From assembly GCA_024233575.1 (NCBI GenBank), contig JACKPN010000005.1, forward strand, positions 62,001 to 126,000: DNA of 64,000 nt. The letters are read 5' to 3'. The translations under genes and the position numbers were made by a program. Under the pieces are notes generated by a model. It saw only the letters and a program-made list of their open reading frames with translations. It ran no database searches and was not told where the DNA came from. Positions 26,377 to 35,014 of the stretch are shown here, one piece after another. This DNA is from Chlamydiales bacterium (lineage in GTDB: Bacteria; Chlamydiota; Chlamydiia; Chlamydiales; Criblamydiaceae). Numbering within the stretch: position 1 is the stretch's first letter; the number at the start of each line of letters is the position of its first letter.

Positions 26377-29028
26377 ATGAAAAAAATTTTTATCCTTGAC
26401 GCTTCCGGATACCTGTACCGTTCCTACTTTGCAATAAGAGGGATGACCAATCCCGCGGGCGAGTCTACCAACGCTCTTTATGGATTTATCCGGTCGTTGC
26501 TCAAGCTGATCAAAGACTTTGAGCCTACTCACTTCGTCGCAGTCTTCGACGGTCCAGACAACATAAAAAAGCGCAAAGCGCTTTATCCCGAATATAAGGC
26601 GCATCGCACAAAGATGCCTCCGGACCTGCGATATCAGATCGATTGGGCGCAAGAGTTCTGCAAGCTGATGGGTTTGCCGCTGTTGTCGATTCCTGAAGTT
26701 GAGGCTGACGATACTATGGGCACCGTCGCAAAATGGGCAGAACAGCAGGGTGCCGAAGCATTTCTCTGCACCAGCGACAAAGATATGGCGCAACTTGTCG
26801 ATGATAAGATTAAAATCCTCAACACTCACAAAGATAATTTGATCCTCGGCGCTAAGGAGGTCAAGGAAACATACGGCGTTCCTCCCAATAAAATTATCGA
26901 TCTCTTGGCTATTACCGGCGACAGCTCCGACAACGTACCGGGGCTATCGGGCATCGGCCCGAAAACCGCGGTAAAACTGCTTGAAGAATTTGGCGACTTG
27001 AACACCCTTCTCGACAATCCGGAAAAAGTCAGCGGCAAAAAACAGGAAACAATCCTACGCGAGGCCGAAAATGCACGACTCAGCAAACAGCTAGTGACGA
27101 TAGACACCGCTGTTGAAGTTCCACATGAAGCAGACTTCTTCAAAATCCGCAGCCACGACCGTGACGCTCTTAAAGGCTTCTACATGAAGATGAACTTCAA
27201 AACGCTAGTACAAGAGCTGGAAAAAATGGAAGGCGGTGAAGAAGAGGCTGTCACCTACGTCCTTGTCGACGATGAGAATGCCTTTAAAGACCTCCTTGCA
27301 CTGCTCGCAAAGGAGAAGGAGATCTGCTTCGATACAGAAACAACAAATCAGCGTCCTCTGCAGGCGGAACTTGTAGGAATCGGTTTCGGTATCGAACCAA
27401 AAAAGGCATGGTATGTTCCTGCCAACGGAAACCTCGGTCTGGAACGCGTTTTAGAAGGGGTCAAGCCCATTTTTGAGAATAAAAATATCGGCTTCTACGG
27501 TCATAATGTCAAATATGACTACCACATCCTTGGCAATTACAATATTACCGTTGCCAATGTCTGTTTTGATACGATTCTTGCCTCCTACGTTTTAAATGCC
27601 AACCAGCGGCAGCACTCGCTGGATACTTTATCACTAGAAAACTTTGGCAAAGTAAAAATTCCTACAGGCGAGCTGATCGGAAAAGGCAAAAACCAGATCA
27701 CCATGCGTGAGGTGCCGATCGAAAAAGTCAGTTACTACTGCTGCGAAGATGTCGACTATACCTGCCGTCTAAAAATACTGTTCAGCAAGCAACTCAAAGA
27801 GCGCAAACTAGAAAAACTGTACAACACTTTGGAATTGCCGCTGCTGAAAATACTCGCAGAGATGGAAAGGCATGGCATCTTTCTCGATGTCCCCTATCTT
27901 GACACTTTAGGCAAATCACTGGCCGAGGAAATTTCCAAACTTGAAAAAACGATCTACGCAGAAGCCGGCGAAGAGTTCAACCTCAACTCCCCTAAACAAC
28001 TCGGGCAGATTCTTTTTGACAAACTCGGTATTAACCCGCCCAAAAAGACAGCAACAGGGTTTTCCACAAGCGCTGACGTTCTGGAATCGCTAAAACACCA
28101 ACATCCTATCTGCGAGCAGGTGATGCAATACCGCATGCTGGAGAAGCTGCGCTCGACCTACGTCGAAACACTGCCGCATGAGGTCAACCCAAAATCGCAT
28201 CGTGTCCACTGCACCTTCAACCAGTTCGTTACCGCAACAGGAAGACTTTCGTGCCAAGACCCAAACCTGCAGAATATTCCTGCGCGTACCGAGATTGGCC
28301 GCGAGATCCGCGCTGCCTTCAAACCGGAAAAGAACGGATGGAGCTACCTCTCTGCCGACTACTCGCAGATCGAGCTAAGGATCCTTGCCCACCTAAGCGG
28401 CGACCCCACCCTCGTCAAAGCATTTGCAGATGGCGAAGATATCCACGCCCACACCGCCGCTACACTATTCGGTGTTGCTCCAGACCAGATCAATAAAGAA
28501 CTGCGGACGCGTGCAAAAGCGGTGAACTTCGGCATCATCTACGGTCAAGGTCCTTTCGGCTTATCGCAAAGCCTAGGAATTTCAGTCAAAGAGGCGAAAG
28601 ATTTCATCCAAATGTATTTTGACCGCTTCAGCCATGTAAAAGAATATCTTGAAACATGCAAAGAGTATGCCCGTGAACATGGCAAAGCAGTGACAATCAC
28701 CGGTAGGGAAAGAGCAATCCCTGAGATCAAAAGCCAAAATCAACAGATCCGCGCCTCTGCCGAACGTCTCGCCATCAATACTCCATTCCAGGGAACCGCT
28801 GCAGACTTGATAAAAATGGCGATGATCACCATCGACACCCTGCTGAAAAAAGAACAGAAACTGGGCTATATGATCCTTCAGATCCATGATGAACTGATCT
28901 TTGAGCTTCCGGACTTTGAAATCCCTCTGATTGAGCCTCTTGTTCGTGATAACATGCAGAATGTCCTGGAACTCAAGGTTCCTCTTGAGGTCAACATCTC
29001 AATTGGCAAAAATTGGAAAGAATGTTAA
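26377..29028 (+). CDS. polA: DNA polymerase I
   Basis: 883 residues with all three modules. The 5' nuclease (1-290) has D-A-S-G-Y-L-Y-R-S and the helix-hairpin-helix G-I-G-P-K-T-A. The 3'-5' exonuclease (about 295-480) keeps its acidic residues (C-F-D-T-E-T-T, N-V-K-Y-D, Y-C-C-E-D-V-D-Y), so proofreading should be active, unlike Taq. The polymerase domain has D-Y-S-Q-I-E-L-R (motif A), R-A-K-A-V-N-F-G-I-I-Y-G (B) and Q-I-H-D-E-L (C). It fills gaps in repair and replaces RNA primers. Its stop overlaps the coaE start. Confidence 0.97.
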   Translation: MKKIFILDASGYLYRSYFAIRGMTNPAGESTNALYGFIRSLLKLIKDFEPTHFVAVFDGPDNIKKRKALYPEYKAHRTKMPPDLRYQIDWAQEFCKLMGLPLLSIPEVEADDTMGTVAKWAEQQGAEAFLCTSDKDMAQLVDDKIKILNTHKDNLILGAKEVKETYGVPPNKIIDLLAITGDSSDNVPGLSGIGPKTAVKLLEEFGDLNTLLDNPEKVSGKKQETILREAENARLSKQLVTIDTAVEVPHEADFFKIRSHDRDALKGFYMKMNFKTLVQELEKMEGGEEEAVTYVLVDDENAFKDLLALLAKEKEICFDTETTNQRPLQAELVGIGFGIEPKKAWYVPANGNLGLERVLEGVKPIFENKNIGFYGHNVKYDYHILGNYNITVANVCFDTILASYVLNANQRQHSLDTLSLENFGKVKIPTGELIGKGKNQITMREVPIEKVSYYCCEDVDYTCRLKILFSKQLKERKLEKLYNTLELPLLKILAEMERHGIFLDVPYLDTLGKSLAEEISKLEKTIYAEAGEEFNLNSPKQLGQILFDKLGINPPKKTATGFSTSADVLESLKHQHPICEQVMQYRMLEKLRSTYVETLPHEVNPKSHRVHCTFNQFVTATGRLSCQDPNLQNIPARTEIGREIRAAFKPEKNGWSYLSADYSQIELRILAHLSGDPTLVKAFADGEDIHAHTAATLFGVAPDQINKELRTRAKAVNFGIIYGQGPFGLSQSLGISVKEAKDFIQMYFDRFSHVKEYLETCKEYAREHGKAVTITGRERAIPEIKSQNQQIRASAERLAINTPFQGTAADLIKMAMITIDTLLKKEQKLGYMILQIHDELIFELPDFEIPLIEPLVRDNMQNVLELKVPLEVNISIGKNWKEC

Positions 29029-29627
29029 AATTAAAGAAAATAGCCGTCACAGGCGGAATCTCTTGCGGTAAGACATTATTTTGTCGCTATCTCCAGGAGC
29101 TCGGCGCATATGTAGTCAGTGCCGATGAGGTTGTTCACCAGCTATTGTCACCAAAAACAGAACTTGGTCAGAACGTAATCAAGCTCCTAGGCACCGATAT
29201 CCTTGTAGATACGGTCATCGATAGAAGGAAAATCGCTGAAAAGGTATTCCATCAGCCTGAGTTGCTAAAATCCCTGGAGTCTCTGCTGCACCCCGAAGTC
29301 ATGAGAGAGATCGACAAGCAGTACCAGGATGTAAGCAAAAACAACGTAACGACAGTTTTCGTAGCCGAAATCCCTCTTCTCTTCGAAATCGGTGCAGGCA
29401 GCATGTTCGACCAGACCGTAACGGTCATTGCCAATGAAGAGGACTGCATACACCGCTTTCGTAATACGACAGGCTACGATACAGAAGAATTTCATCGGCG
29501 CATGAGCCGGCAGTTTGATCCGCAAAAAAAAGCGCAACTCGCCGACAGCGTCATTCCCAATACCGGCAGCAAAAAGGAGCTGCAGGAACGGGCAACACAG
29601 TTCTATCAACATCTATTAACCCATTAA
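29022..29627 (+). CDS. coaE: Dephospho-CoA kinase
   Basis: 201 residues from ATG 29022; the frame also opens at TTG 29013 inside polA, but the ATG overlapping the polA stop (ATGTTAA) with GGAAAG just before it is the natural start. CoaE phosphorylates dephospho-CoA in the last step of CoA synthesis. The P-loop reads G-G-I-S-C-G-K-T, followed by S-A-D-E-V-V-H (family D-x-D/E), and the LID-type R-R-M-S-R-Q-F-D-P-Q-K-K-A is intact. It is coupled to polA upstream and is 20 bases from rho. Confidence 0.95.
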   Translation: MLKLKKIAVTGGISCGKTLFCRYLQELGAYVVSADEVVHQLLSPKTELGQNVIKLLGTDILVDTVIDRRKIAEKVFHQPELLKSLESLLHPEVMREIDKQYQDVSKNNVTTVFVAEIPLLFEIGAGSMFDQTVTVIANEEDCIHRFRNTTGYDTEEFHRRMSRQFDPQKKAQLADSVIPNTGSKKELQERATQFYQHLLTH

Positions 29628-29647
29628 TTGAGGAGTCTCATTTTTCC

Positions 29648-31012
29648 ATGAGTCAGGAACATACCGCAGCAGATACAGAAGATACTTCTGTGACTGAAGA
29701 AAATCCATCTCCAGAAAATCAGGAAAAAACGACAAAGCCTTCGGAACAGGAAAAGAAAATCACCAGGATCGCCGAAATCCAGAGAATGGATATCGACCAG
29801 CTTAGCCAATATGGCAAGCAGATCGGGTTGAAGCATATCGGTTCGATGACCAAGTCACAAATGGTGTTCGAGATCGTCAAAACGATTTCTGAATCTCCTA
29901 ATGAAGTCTTGTTCGGTGAAGGCGTCCTTGAGATCCTCCCCGATGGATTTGGCTTCCTCCGCTCTCCGAACTACTGCTACCTACCCTCTGCAGAAGACAT
30001 TTACGTATCGCCGGCGCAGATCCGCCGTTTCGACCTGCGTAAGGGCGACACCGTATATGGACCGATCCGTCCGCCAAAAGAGAAAGAGAAATATTTTGCT
30101 CTTCTAAAAGTCGACCGCATCAACGGTGCTACTCCAGACCGAGCCAGGGAGCGCATTCTCTTTGAAAACTTAACCCCTCTCTACCCTGAAGAGCGGCTAG
30201 TCATGGAGACTACCAGCGACAACTTTAATATGCGTATTCTCGATCTTGTTGCGCCCATCGGAAAAGGACAGCGCGCACTGATCGTCGCCCCTCCACGTTC
30301 CGGTAAAACGATCATTCTGCAGAACATCGCCAATGGAGTTGCCACCAACAATCCCGAATGTACGGTGATGATCCTGTTGATCGACGAACGCCCGGAAGAG
30401 GTGACCGATATGCAGCGTAACGTTAAAGGCGAGGTGATCTCCTCGACTTTCGACGAACCGCCCGAGCGCCACGTCCAAGTTGCAGAAATGTGTATCGAGA
30501 AAGCGCGCCGTCTAGTTGAACATGGCCAGGATGTCGTCATCCTTCTTGACAACATTACTCGTCTTGCGCGTGCATACAATACCGTGCAGCCGCATTCCGG
30601 TAAAATTCTCACCGGCGGCGTGGACGCGAACGCTCTTCATAAGCCTAAGCGCTTCTTCGGCGCTGCACGTAACATTGAACAAGGCGGCTCGCTCACCATC
30701 ATCGCAACAGCGCTGATCGAAACAGGATCGCGCATGGATGAGGTGATTTTCGAGGAATTCAAAGGCACCGGCAACATGGAATTGTTCCTTGACCGCCGTC
30801 TTGCCGACCGTCGAATCTTCCCTGCGATCGACCCGATCAAGAGCGGTACCCGTAAAGAAGAGCTGCTTTACCATCCCGACGAGCTGCCGAAGGTATTCAC
30901 ACTGCGCAGCAACTTGGCAGATCTCGCCCCCGGCGATGGAATCAATCTGCTGAAGAGTCAATTGAAGAGGACAAAGAATAATATCGAGTTCCTCTTATCG
31001 ATGAAAGACTAG
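29648..31012 (+). CDS. rho: Transcription termination factor Rho
   Basis: 454 residues; hexameric RNA helicase ending transcription. The acidic, Glu/Lys-rich N-terminal 45 residues form a short extension. Next come the N-terminal RNA-binding domain with the primary-site block G-V-L-E-I-L-P-D-G-F-G-F-L-R, Walker A G-K-G-Q-R-A-L-I-V-A and P-P-R-S-G-K-T, Walker B V-V-I-L-L-D-N-I-T-R, and the R-loop G-A-A-R-N-I-E-Q-G-G-S-L-T. Last gene in the sohB-rho block. A strong terminator directly follows. Confidence 0.97.
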   Translation: MSQEHTAADTEDTSVTEENPSPENQEKTTKPSEQEKKITRIAEIQRMDIDQLSQYGKQIGLKHIGSMTKSQMVFEIVKTISESPNEVLFGEGVLEILPDGFGFLRSPNYCYLPSAEDIYVSPAQIRRFDLRKGDTVYGPIRPPKEKEKYFALLKVDRINGATPDRARERILFENLTPLYPEERLVMETTSDNFNMRILDLVAPIGKGQRALIVAPPRSGKTIILQNIANGVATNNPECTVMILLIDERPEEVTDMQRNVKGEVISSTFDEPPERHVQVAEMCIEKARRLVEHGQDVVILLDNITRLARAYNTVQPHSGKILTGGVDANALHKPKRFFGAARNIEQGGSLTIIATALIETGSRMDEVIFEEFKGTGNMELFLDRRLADRRIFPAIDPIKSGTRKEELLYHPDELPKVFTLRSNLADLAPGDGINLLKSQLKRTKNNIEFLLSMKD

Positions 31013-31016
31013 TAGA

Positions 31017-31050
31017 ATGCAGGCAGCGACGCTGCCTGCATCTTTTTCTT
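31017..31050 (+). terminator. Rho-independent terminator after rho
   Basis: ATGCAGGCAGC (31017-31027), loop GAC, GCTGCCTGCAT (31031-31041), then CTTTTTCTT. An 11-bp perfect stem five bases after the rho stop. Confidence 0.85.
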
Positions 31051-31084
31051 GTATCTTCACAAATAATTTGGTAATAGTTACCTA

Positions 31085-31951
31085 ATGAAACTCAAAGGTA
31101 AACTGTCTATGCGTTTGTTAAAAAAGGGCATCTTCATTGCTATTATCGCTGCAGGAGGCTGGTGGGCCTGGGAGAATCAACCTCTCCTAGTTGAAACAAT
31201 CGACCAATATGTTAACAACGGCGATATTCTCACCCTTGAAGCTCGCTTTACTCCCGAACAGATCATGAACGCTAACCGACGACAGCTTCTTGCTGACAAC
31301 AAACATGCGTTCCGCGAGCCAAGTCTGAAATTCCACCCTTATCTGCTGATGGAATCAAAATATACCGGCTACGACGGAAGGACACGCGAAGGCACAATGT
31401 TATGGAGCCTCGTCGATGGAGAGATGGTGATCGATACCGACAGCTGGGAACGGACGCACGGCTTTCAAGATGCGCTCGAAGTCGGTGCAACACGCAACGA
31501 CTTCAAAATCATCAACGGCATCGCCAGACATGGCGCCATTACTCGCGAAGAACTATCGAAAGATCTCCATGTTGACCAAGACACCCTGGAACCTTGGATC
31601 GAAAGTACGAAACAAAAACATCTAGTCGTACAAAAAGGAAACAAACTGCAGCTGCATCTCCAAAATCCAAAGATTCTTGTCGCGCCACAGACAGAGATCC
31701 GCCATTGGCTTGTCACAAAACCTTACAGCCATATGCAGAGGCTCAACAAGAAATACTCTAGTCGTCAGATCGAAAAAGTGGCTAAAGCAGCCTTCGGCAC
31801 CGATTTTACCGTTCGCAATATGAAGGAGATCTCACTCCCCGTCTACTTAATTGAAGTGGAAAATCCTGATGGATCGATACATACGACTTATTGGAATGCT
31901 CTGAACGGACAACAGGTGACTGCGCAGCCTTTGGCGTACAACCGAAGATAA
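31085..31951 (+). CDS. Membrane-anchored protein of unknown function
   Basis: 288 residues. One N-terminal membrane segment (about 13-29, G-I-F-I-A-I-I-A-A-G-G-W-W-A-W) is followed by a soluble domain on the far side of the membrane. Residues about 150-185 (A-I-T-R-E-E-L-S-K-D-L-H-V-D) look like a winged-helix fold, but this is only a pattern impression. The rest is mixed alpha/beta with a C-terminal PepSY-like beta meander (V-Y-L-I-E-V-E-N-P-D-G-S-I-H). I do not recognise a named family; GC-rich codon use like its neighbours suggests a conserved core protein. Convergent with obgE, two bases apart. Confidence 0.75.
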   Translation: MKLKGKLSMRLLKKGIFIAIIAAGGWWAWENQPLLVETIDQYVNNGDILTLEARFTPEQIMNANRRQLLADNKHAFREPSLKFHPYLLMESKYTGYDGRTREGTMLWSLVDGEMVIDTDSWERTHGFQDALEVGATRNDFKIINGIARHGAITREELSKDLHVDQDTLEPWIESTKQKHLVVQKGNKLQLHLQNPKILVAPQTEIRHWLVTKPYSHMQRLNKKYSSRQIEKVAKAAFGTDFTVRNMKEISLPVYLIEVENPDGSIHTTYWNALNGQQVTAQPLAYNRR

Positions 31952-31953
31952 GA

Positions 31954-32949
31954 CTATCGCCCAAGCTTCTTACGAATTGCCTGCACAAGAGCGGAAGTTC
32001 CTTGATAGCTGACCGCCGACACTTCAAATAAAGCCTCAGGATCCAAATCGTAGATTTCGTAGAACTTCTTAAGGTGCTCTTTAGACTCTTCGGTATCGAT
32101 CTTATTTAAAGCGATCAAATACGGACGCTCAAGAAGCTCTTCACTATACGCTGCGAGTTCACCCCGCAAGACCCTCAAATCATCGGCCGGCGTCCGCCCG
32201 TCTATGCCGGAAGCATCAAGAACGTAGAGAAGCAGCTTAGTACGCTCAATGTGGCGTAAGAATTCGAAACCTAAACCGCGATTGCGGTGGGCCCCGTCAA
32301 TAATACCAGGAATATCGGCAATATAAATGCGCGAACGTCCTTCAAGCTCGATATATCCAAGATTGGGCTTCAACGTCGTAAAGGGATAAGCTGCTGTCTT
32401 CACCTTCATATCTGCAAGAGTAGAGATCAGTGTAGACTTGCCGGCATTAGGAAAGCCGACCAGACCAACATCAGCAATCAGCTTTAGCTCAAGTTCAACA
32501 TCACAAGACTCCCCGGGCTTGCCGTCAGTCGCATAGTTAGGAGCGCGGTTAGTCGAACTTTTGAAAAAATCATTGCCTAACCCTCCTTTTCCTCCTCGAC
32601 AAAGAACAAAGCGATCACCATCTTCTGTAAAGTCATGAATGACCTCGCCACTACGGCTGTCTTTGAGCAAGGTACCACAAGGAACTTTCAAGATCCTATC
32701 CTTCCCACCTCGTCCCTGCCGCCTATTGGCACCGCCGGGCTGACCATTCTCAGCTTTGAGAATGCGCCTATTACGATACCAGTCCAAAGAAGGGATTTGA
32801 GTGTCAGCAACGATGATGATCGAGCCGCCGCGCCCCCCGTTGCCGCCACAAGGACCGCCCTTGGGGATATATTTTTCTCGGCGCCAGGCAACGACTCCAT
32901 TACCTCCTTTTCCGGCTTCCAACTGTAGAGTAACGCGATCGGTGAACAT
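31954..32949 (-). CDS. obgE: GTPase ObgE/CgtA
   Basis: 331 residues. The glycine-rich Obg domain fills 1-158 (many G-G-x-G-G turns, e.g. G-G-N-G-G-R-G-G-S-I). The G domain has G-F-P-N-A-G-K-S-T-L (G1), D-I-P-G-I-I-D-G-A (G3) and N-K-I-D (G4). ObgE links GTP status to late 50S assembly and the stringent response. The C-terminal variable OCT domain is absent or minimal, as in Chlamydia. It follows rpmA by 98 bases, with a hairpin between. Confidence 0.95.
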   Translation of the reverse strand: MFTDRVTLQLEAGKGGNGVVAWRREKYIPKGGPCGGNGGRGGSIIIVADTQIPSLDWYRNRRILKAENGQPGGANRRQGRGGKDRILKVPCGTLLKDSRSGEVIHDFTEDGDRFVLCRGGKGGLGNDFFKSSTNRAPNYATDGKPGESCDVELELKLIADVGLVGFPNAGKSTLISTLADMKVKTAAYPFTTLKPNLGYIELEGRSRIYIADIPGIIDGAHRNRGLGFEFLRHIERTKLLLYVLDASGIDGRTPADDLRVLRGELAAYSEELLERPYLIALNKIDTEESKEHLKKFYEIYDLDPEALFEVSAVSYQGTSALVQAIRKKLGR

Positions 32950-33016
32950 AATCGTAAACCACTAATAATTAAAGGGGTAATTTTATACTATTGGGAATAA
33001 AGAATCAATCTAAGAA

Positions 33017-33038
33017 TGGGAGCGCCTACGCGCTCCCA
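33017..33038 (-). terminator. Hairpin between rpmA and obgE
   Basis: TGGGAGCGC and GCGCTCCCA form a 9-bp perfect stem around a 4-base loop, ten bases past the rpmA stop. The tract that follows on the minus strand is only weakly T-rich (TTCTTAG), so it may be a partial terminator that lowers obgE expression relative to the ribosomal genes. Confidence 0.6.
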
Positions 33039-33047
33039 AATAAAGGA

Positions 33048-33290
33048 TTATTCGACGGAAATAAACGTTTTGTTGCTCTTACGGAAATGGACGACGCCAT
33101 CAATCGTAGCAAACAGAGTGTCGTCATTACCGCGGGCGACATTCTTTGCAGGATGCCATTTTGTGCCACGCTGGCGCACGAGGATGCTGCCCGCTTTGAC
33201 AACTTGACCTTCGCCAACTTTGATGCCTAGACGCTTAGAGTGGGAGTCGCGGCCGTTTCGTGTAGAACCTTGTCCTTTCTTATGTGCCAT
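33048..33290 (-). CDS. rpmA: 50S ribosomal protein L27
   Basis: 80 residues, the normal length, beginning M-A-H-K-K-G-Q-G-S-T-R-N-G-R-D-S, the signature of bacterial L27; its N-terminal tail reaches the peptidyl-transferase centre. No Firmicute-type N-terminal extension requiring cleavage is present. It lies 11 bases downstream of rplU, with obgE next, the standard rplU-rpmA-obgE order. Confidence 0.97.
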   Translation of the reverse strand: MAHKKGQGSTRNGRDSHSKRLGIKVGEGQVVKAGSILVRQRGTKWHPAKNVARGNDDTLFATIDGVVHFRKSNKTFISVE

Positions 33291-33301
33291 TTGCTGCCTC
33301 C

Positions 33302-33616
33302 TTACCCTTTAGCAATCTTTGTGATTTTCACACGTGAATAATGCTGTCTATGTCCAAACTTGCGCTTGTTGCGCTTTCTTGGCGTATATTTAACGCTGGC
33401 AATTTTAGGGCCAGCAGATTCGCCCAGGATCTCGCCCTGGACATTGAATCCTGATACGTGGGGTGCTCCCACTTGGTGTTCTTTACCGTCAGTAACAAAA
33501 AGGACGTCGCTAAAGCTGACTGCGGAACCTGCTTCTTTGCCAAGAAGCTCTACGTCAATCACGTCGCCTTCAGCCACTTTGTACTGTTTTCCACCGGTTT
33601 TGATAATCGCGTACAT
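33302..33616 (-). CDS. rplU: 50S ribosomal protein L21
   Basis: 104 residues, starting M-Y-A-I-I-K-T-G-G-K-Q-Y-K-V, the L21 signature, and ending with the basic R-K-R-N-K-R-K-F-G-H-R-Q block that binds 23S rRNA. GGAGA precedes the ATG. First gene of the rplU-rpmA-obgE operon; a palindromic element (33715-33877) lies upstream. Confidence 0.97.
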   Translation of the reverse strand: MYAIIKTGGKQYKVAEGDVIDVELLGKEAGSAVSFSDVLFVTDGKEHQVGAPHVSGFNVQGEILGESAGPKIASVKYTPRKRNKRKFGHRQHYSRVKITKIAKG

Positions 33617-33714
33617 TGTGATGTCTCCTAGAAATGGCTAAATCTTACAATAACAAAGGGTAAATATACAAGAATTTACCTTTGAAATCAAACAGAAAAT
33701 CTTAATAATGGACT

Positions 33715-33877
33715 TATACCGAAAATGATTCAAGAATCGTTTTTGGGCAAAGAGAAATCCACCGCTATTGGAAGATCGTAAGGCCCTTATATTCTTGAAT
33801 ATTAAGGCGCTTACGATCTTCCAATAGAGGCGCTTTCTAAAAGCCAAAATTCCGATTCTTGAACCTTTTTCGGTATA
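33715..33877. repeat. 163-bp palindromic element, family II (TATACCGAA ends)
   Basis: Terminal inverted repeats TATACCGAAAATGATTCAAG and, read on the other strand from 33877, TATACCGAAAAAGGTTCAAG. Both then continue GAATCG or GAATCGG, and the centre is an 18-bp perfect stem (33764-33781 with 33810-33827, around G-G-A-A-G-A-T-C-G-T-A-A-G). The whole element is an imperfect palindrome without a gene. Single ends recur near 23650, 36173 and 38184. It looks like a MITE with TA target preference and is placed between rplU and the next plus-strand gene. Confidence 0.75.
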
Positions 33878-33907
33878 GAGCTTCTAACATGTAAATAGAT
33901 TATTTGA

Positions 33908-34891
33908 ATGAATATCGTACTTCTGCAAGGACGCCTAACTTTGGAAGAGATCGACCTCCTGCTTAAGGAGTTCCCTCAGTATCTCTTTCTGTCGCTCACA
34001 GACTCCGCCTGCCGTAATCTAGGGGCCGATCACTGGGCGCGCGTCGAGATCTTTTTCGGCAGTAAATTGACAGTGGAACAGCTCGAAGCGGCGCATCAGC
34101 TACGATGGCTGCATACCCCTACAGAAGAGACAGACATGATCTGCATGGATATGATTGCCAAGCAAGGCAACATTATCGTCACTAATACCGAAGATCAGAA
34201 TATCGAACAGGTCGGCGAATTTATCATGGGTGCCCTCTTGGCATTCGGTAAACATTTTTTTCACTGGAAAGACGCCGTTAAATTTCCTGCCTTGATCTGG
34301 GACAGTAAGTGGCGCGATACGATGTGGTCGATGAGGAACAAAGTTTTGCTTCAGATTGGCTTGGGAAAGGTCGGCACGGAAGCGACACGGCGCGCCAAAC
34401 AACTGGGGATGCGTGTCTGGGGCGTTGATAAGCGACGCACCTTTCATCCCTACTGTGACAAGAATCTCTCCTTTCAAGACCTACACTCTCTGCTTCCTGC
34501 CGCGGATGTCGTCTCATTAGCGCTACCGCAGTCGAAGGAACACACGCACTGGTTTGGAGCTAATGAGCTGCATCTGATGAAGGATGATTCTGTCCTGCTG
34601 TCTCTGGGCTCCAATACCGTTATTGACGCCGACGCGCTCGCCGTTGTCATGGAAGAAGAAAAGCTGCGCGGCGTACTGATCGATGCCTATTACCGCACGC
34701 CGATACCTCCCGCCTCACGGCTGTGGCATCTCCCCAACGTCGTGATCACTCCGCAAGTCGCCCACCGTCCCAAGTCTATAGAACGGCAAGCATTTAAAAC
34801 TTTTCGTTATAATCTGAGACAGTATGTACACGGCAATTTCAGCGACATCCGCAACATTGTCATTGGATCTGTCGCCTCTTCGCTATCATAA
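33908..34891 (+). CDS. D-2-hydroxyacid dehydrogenase-like protein lacking the catalytic triad
   Basis: 327 residues. The fold is recognisable: N-terminal substrate domain, G-L-G-K-V-G nucleotide-binding turn near residue 150, V-W-G-V-D-K after it, A-D-V-V-S-L-A-L-P and D-S-V-L-L-S-L-G-S-N. Yet the Arg of the usual N-x-x-R-G block is replaced (L-G-S-N-T), the Glu after G-x-D-V-F is replaced (L-I-D-A-Y-Y-R-T-P), and the usual T-P-H catalytic His is Gln (I-T-P-Q-V-A-H). The protein may bind NAD but probably does not catalyse the usual reaction. The gene is otherwise intact and GC-rich like core genes. Confidence 0.8.
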   Translation: MNIVLLQGRLTLEEIDLLLKEFPQYLFLSLTDSACRNLGADHWARVEIFFGSKLTVEQLEAAHQLRWLHTPTEETDMICMDMIAKQGNIIVTNTEDQNIEQVGEFIMGALLAFGKHFFHWKDAVKFPALIWDSKWRDTMWSMRNKVLLQIGLGKVGTEATRRAKQLGMRVWGVDKRRTFHPYCDKNLSFQDLHSLLPAADVVSLALPQSKEHTHWFGANELHLMKDDSVLLSLGSNTVIDADALAVVMEEEKLRGVLIDAYYRTPIPPASRLWHLPNVVITPQVAHRPKSIERQAFKTFRYNLRQYVHGNFSDIRNIVIGSVASSLS

Positions 34892-35014
34892 ATTAATCTA
34901 ATCTTGGTTGATGAGGAAGAATTCTTGTAAGTTCAGAGCGCTTTATGCATATGGAAATCGTAGCAACGCGATAGGAAAACATAAATTTTCAGTAAAAGGA
35001 GAAATCCTCACTTA

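Noticed and set aside
30512..30961. 149-codon open frame antisense to rho
   Set aside because: Shadow of rho, which is complete and conserved.
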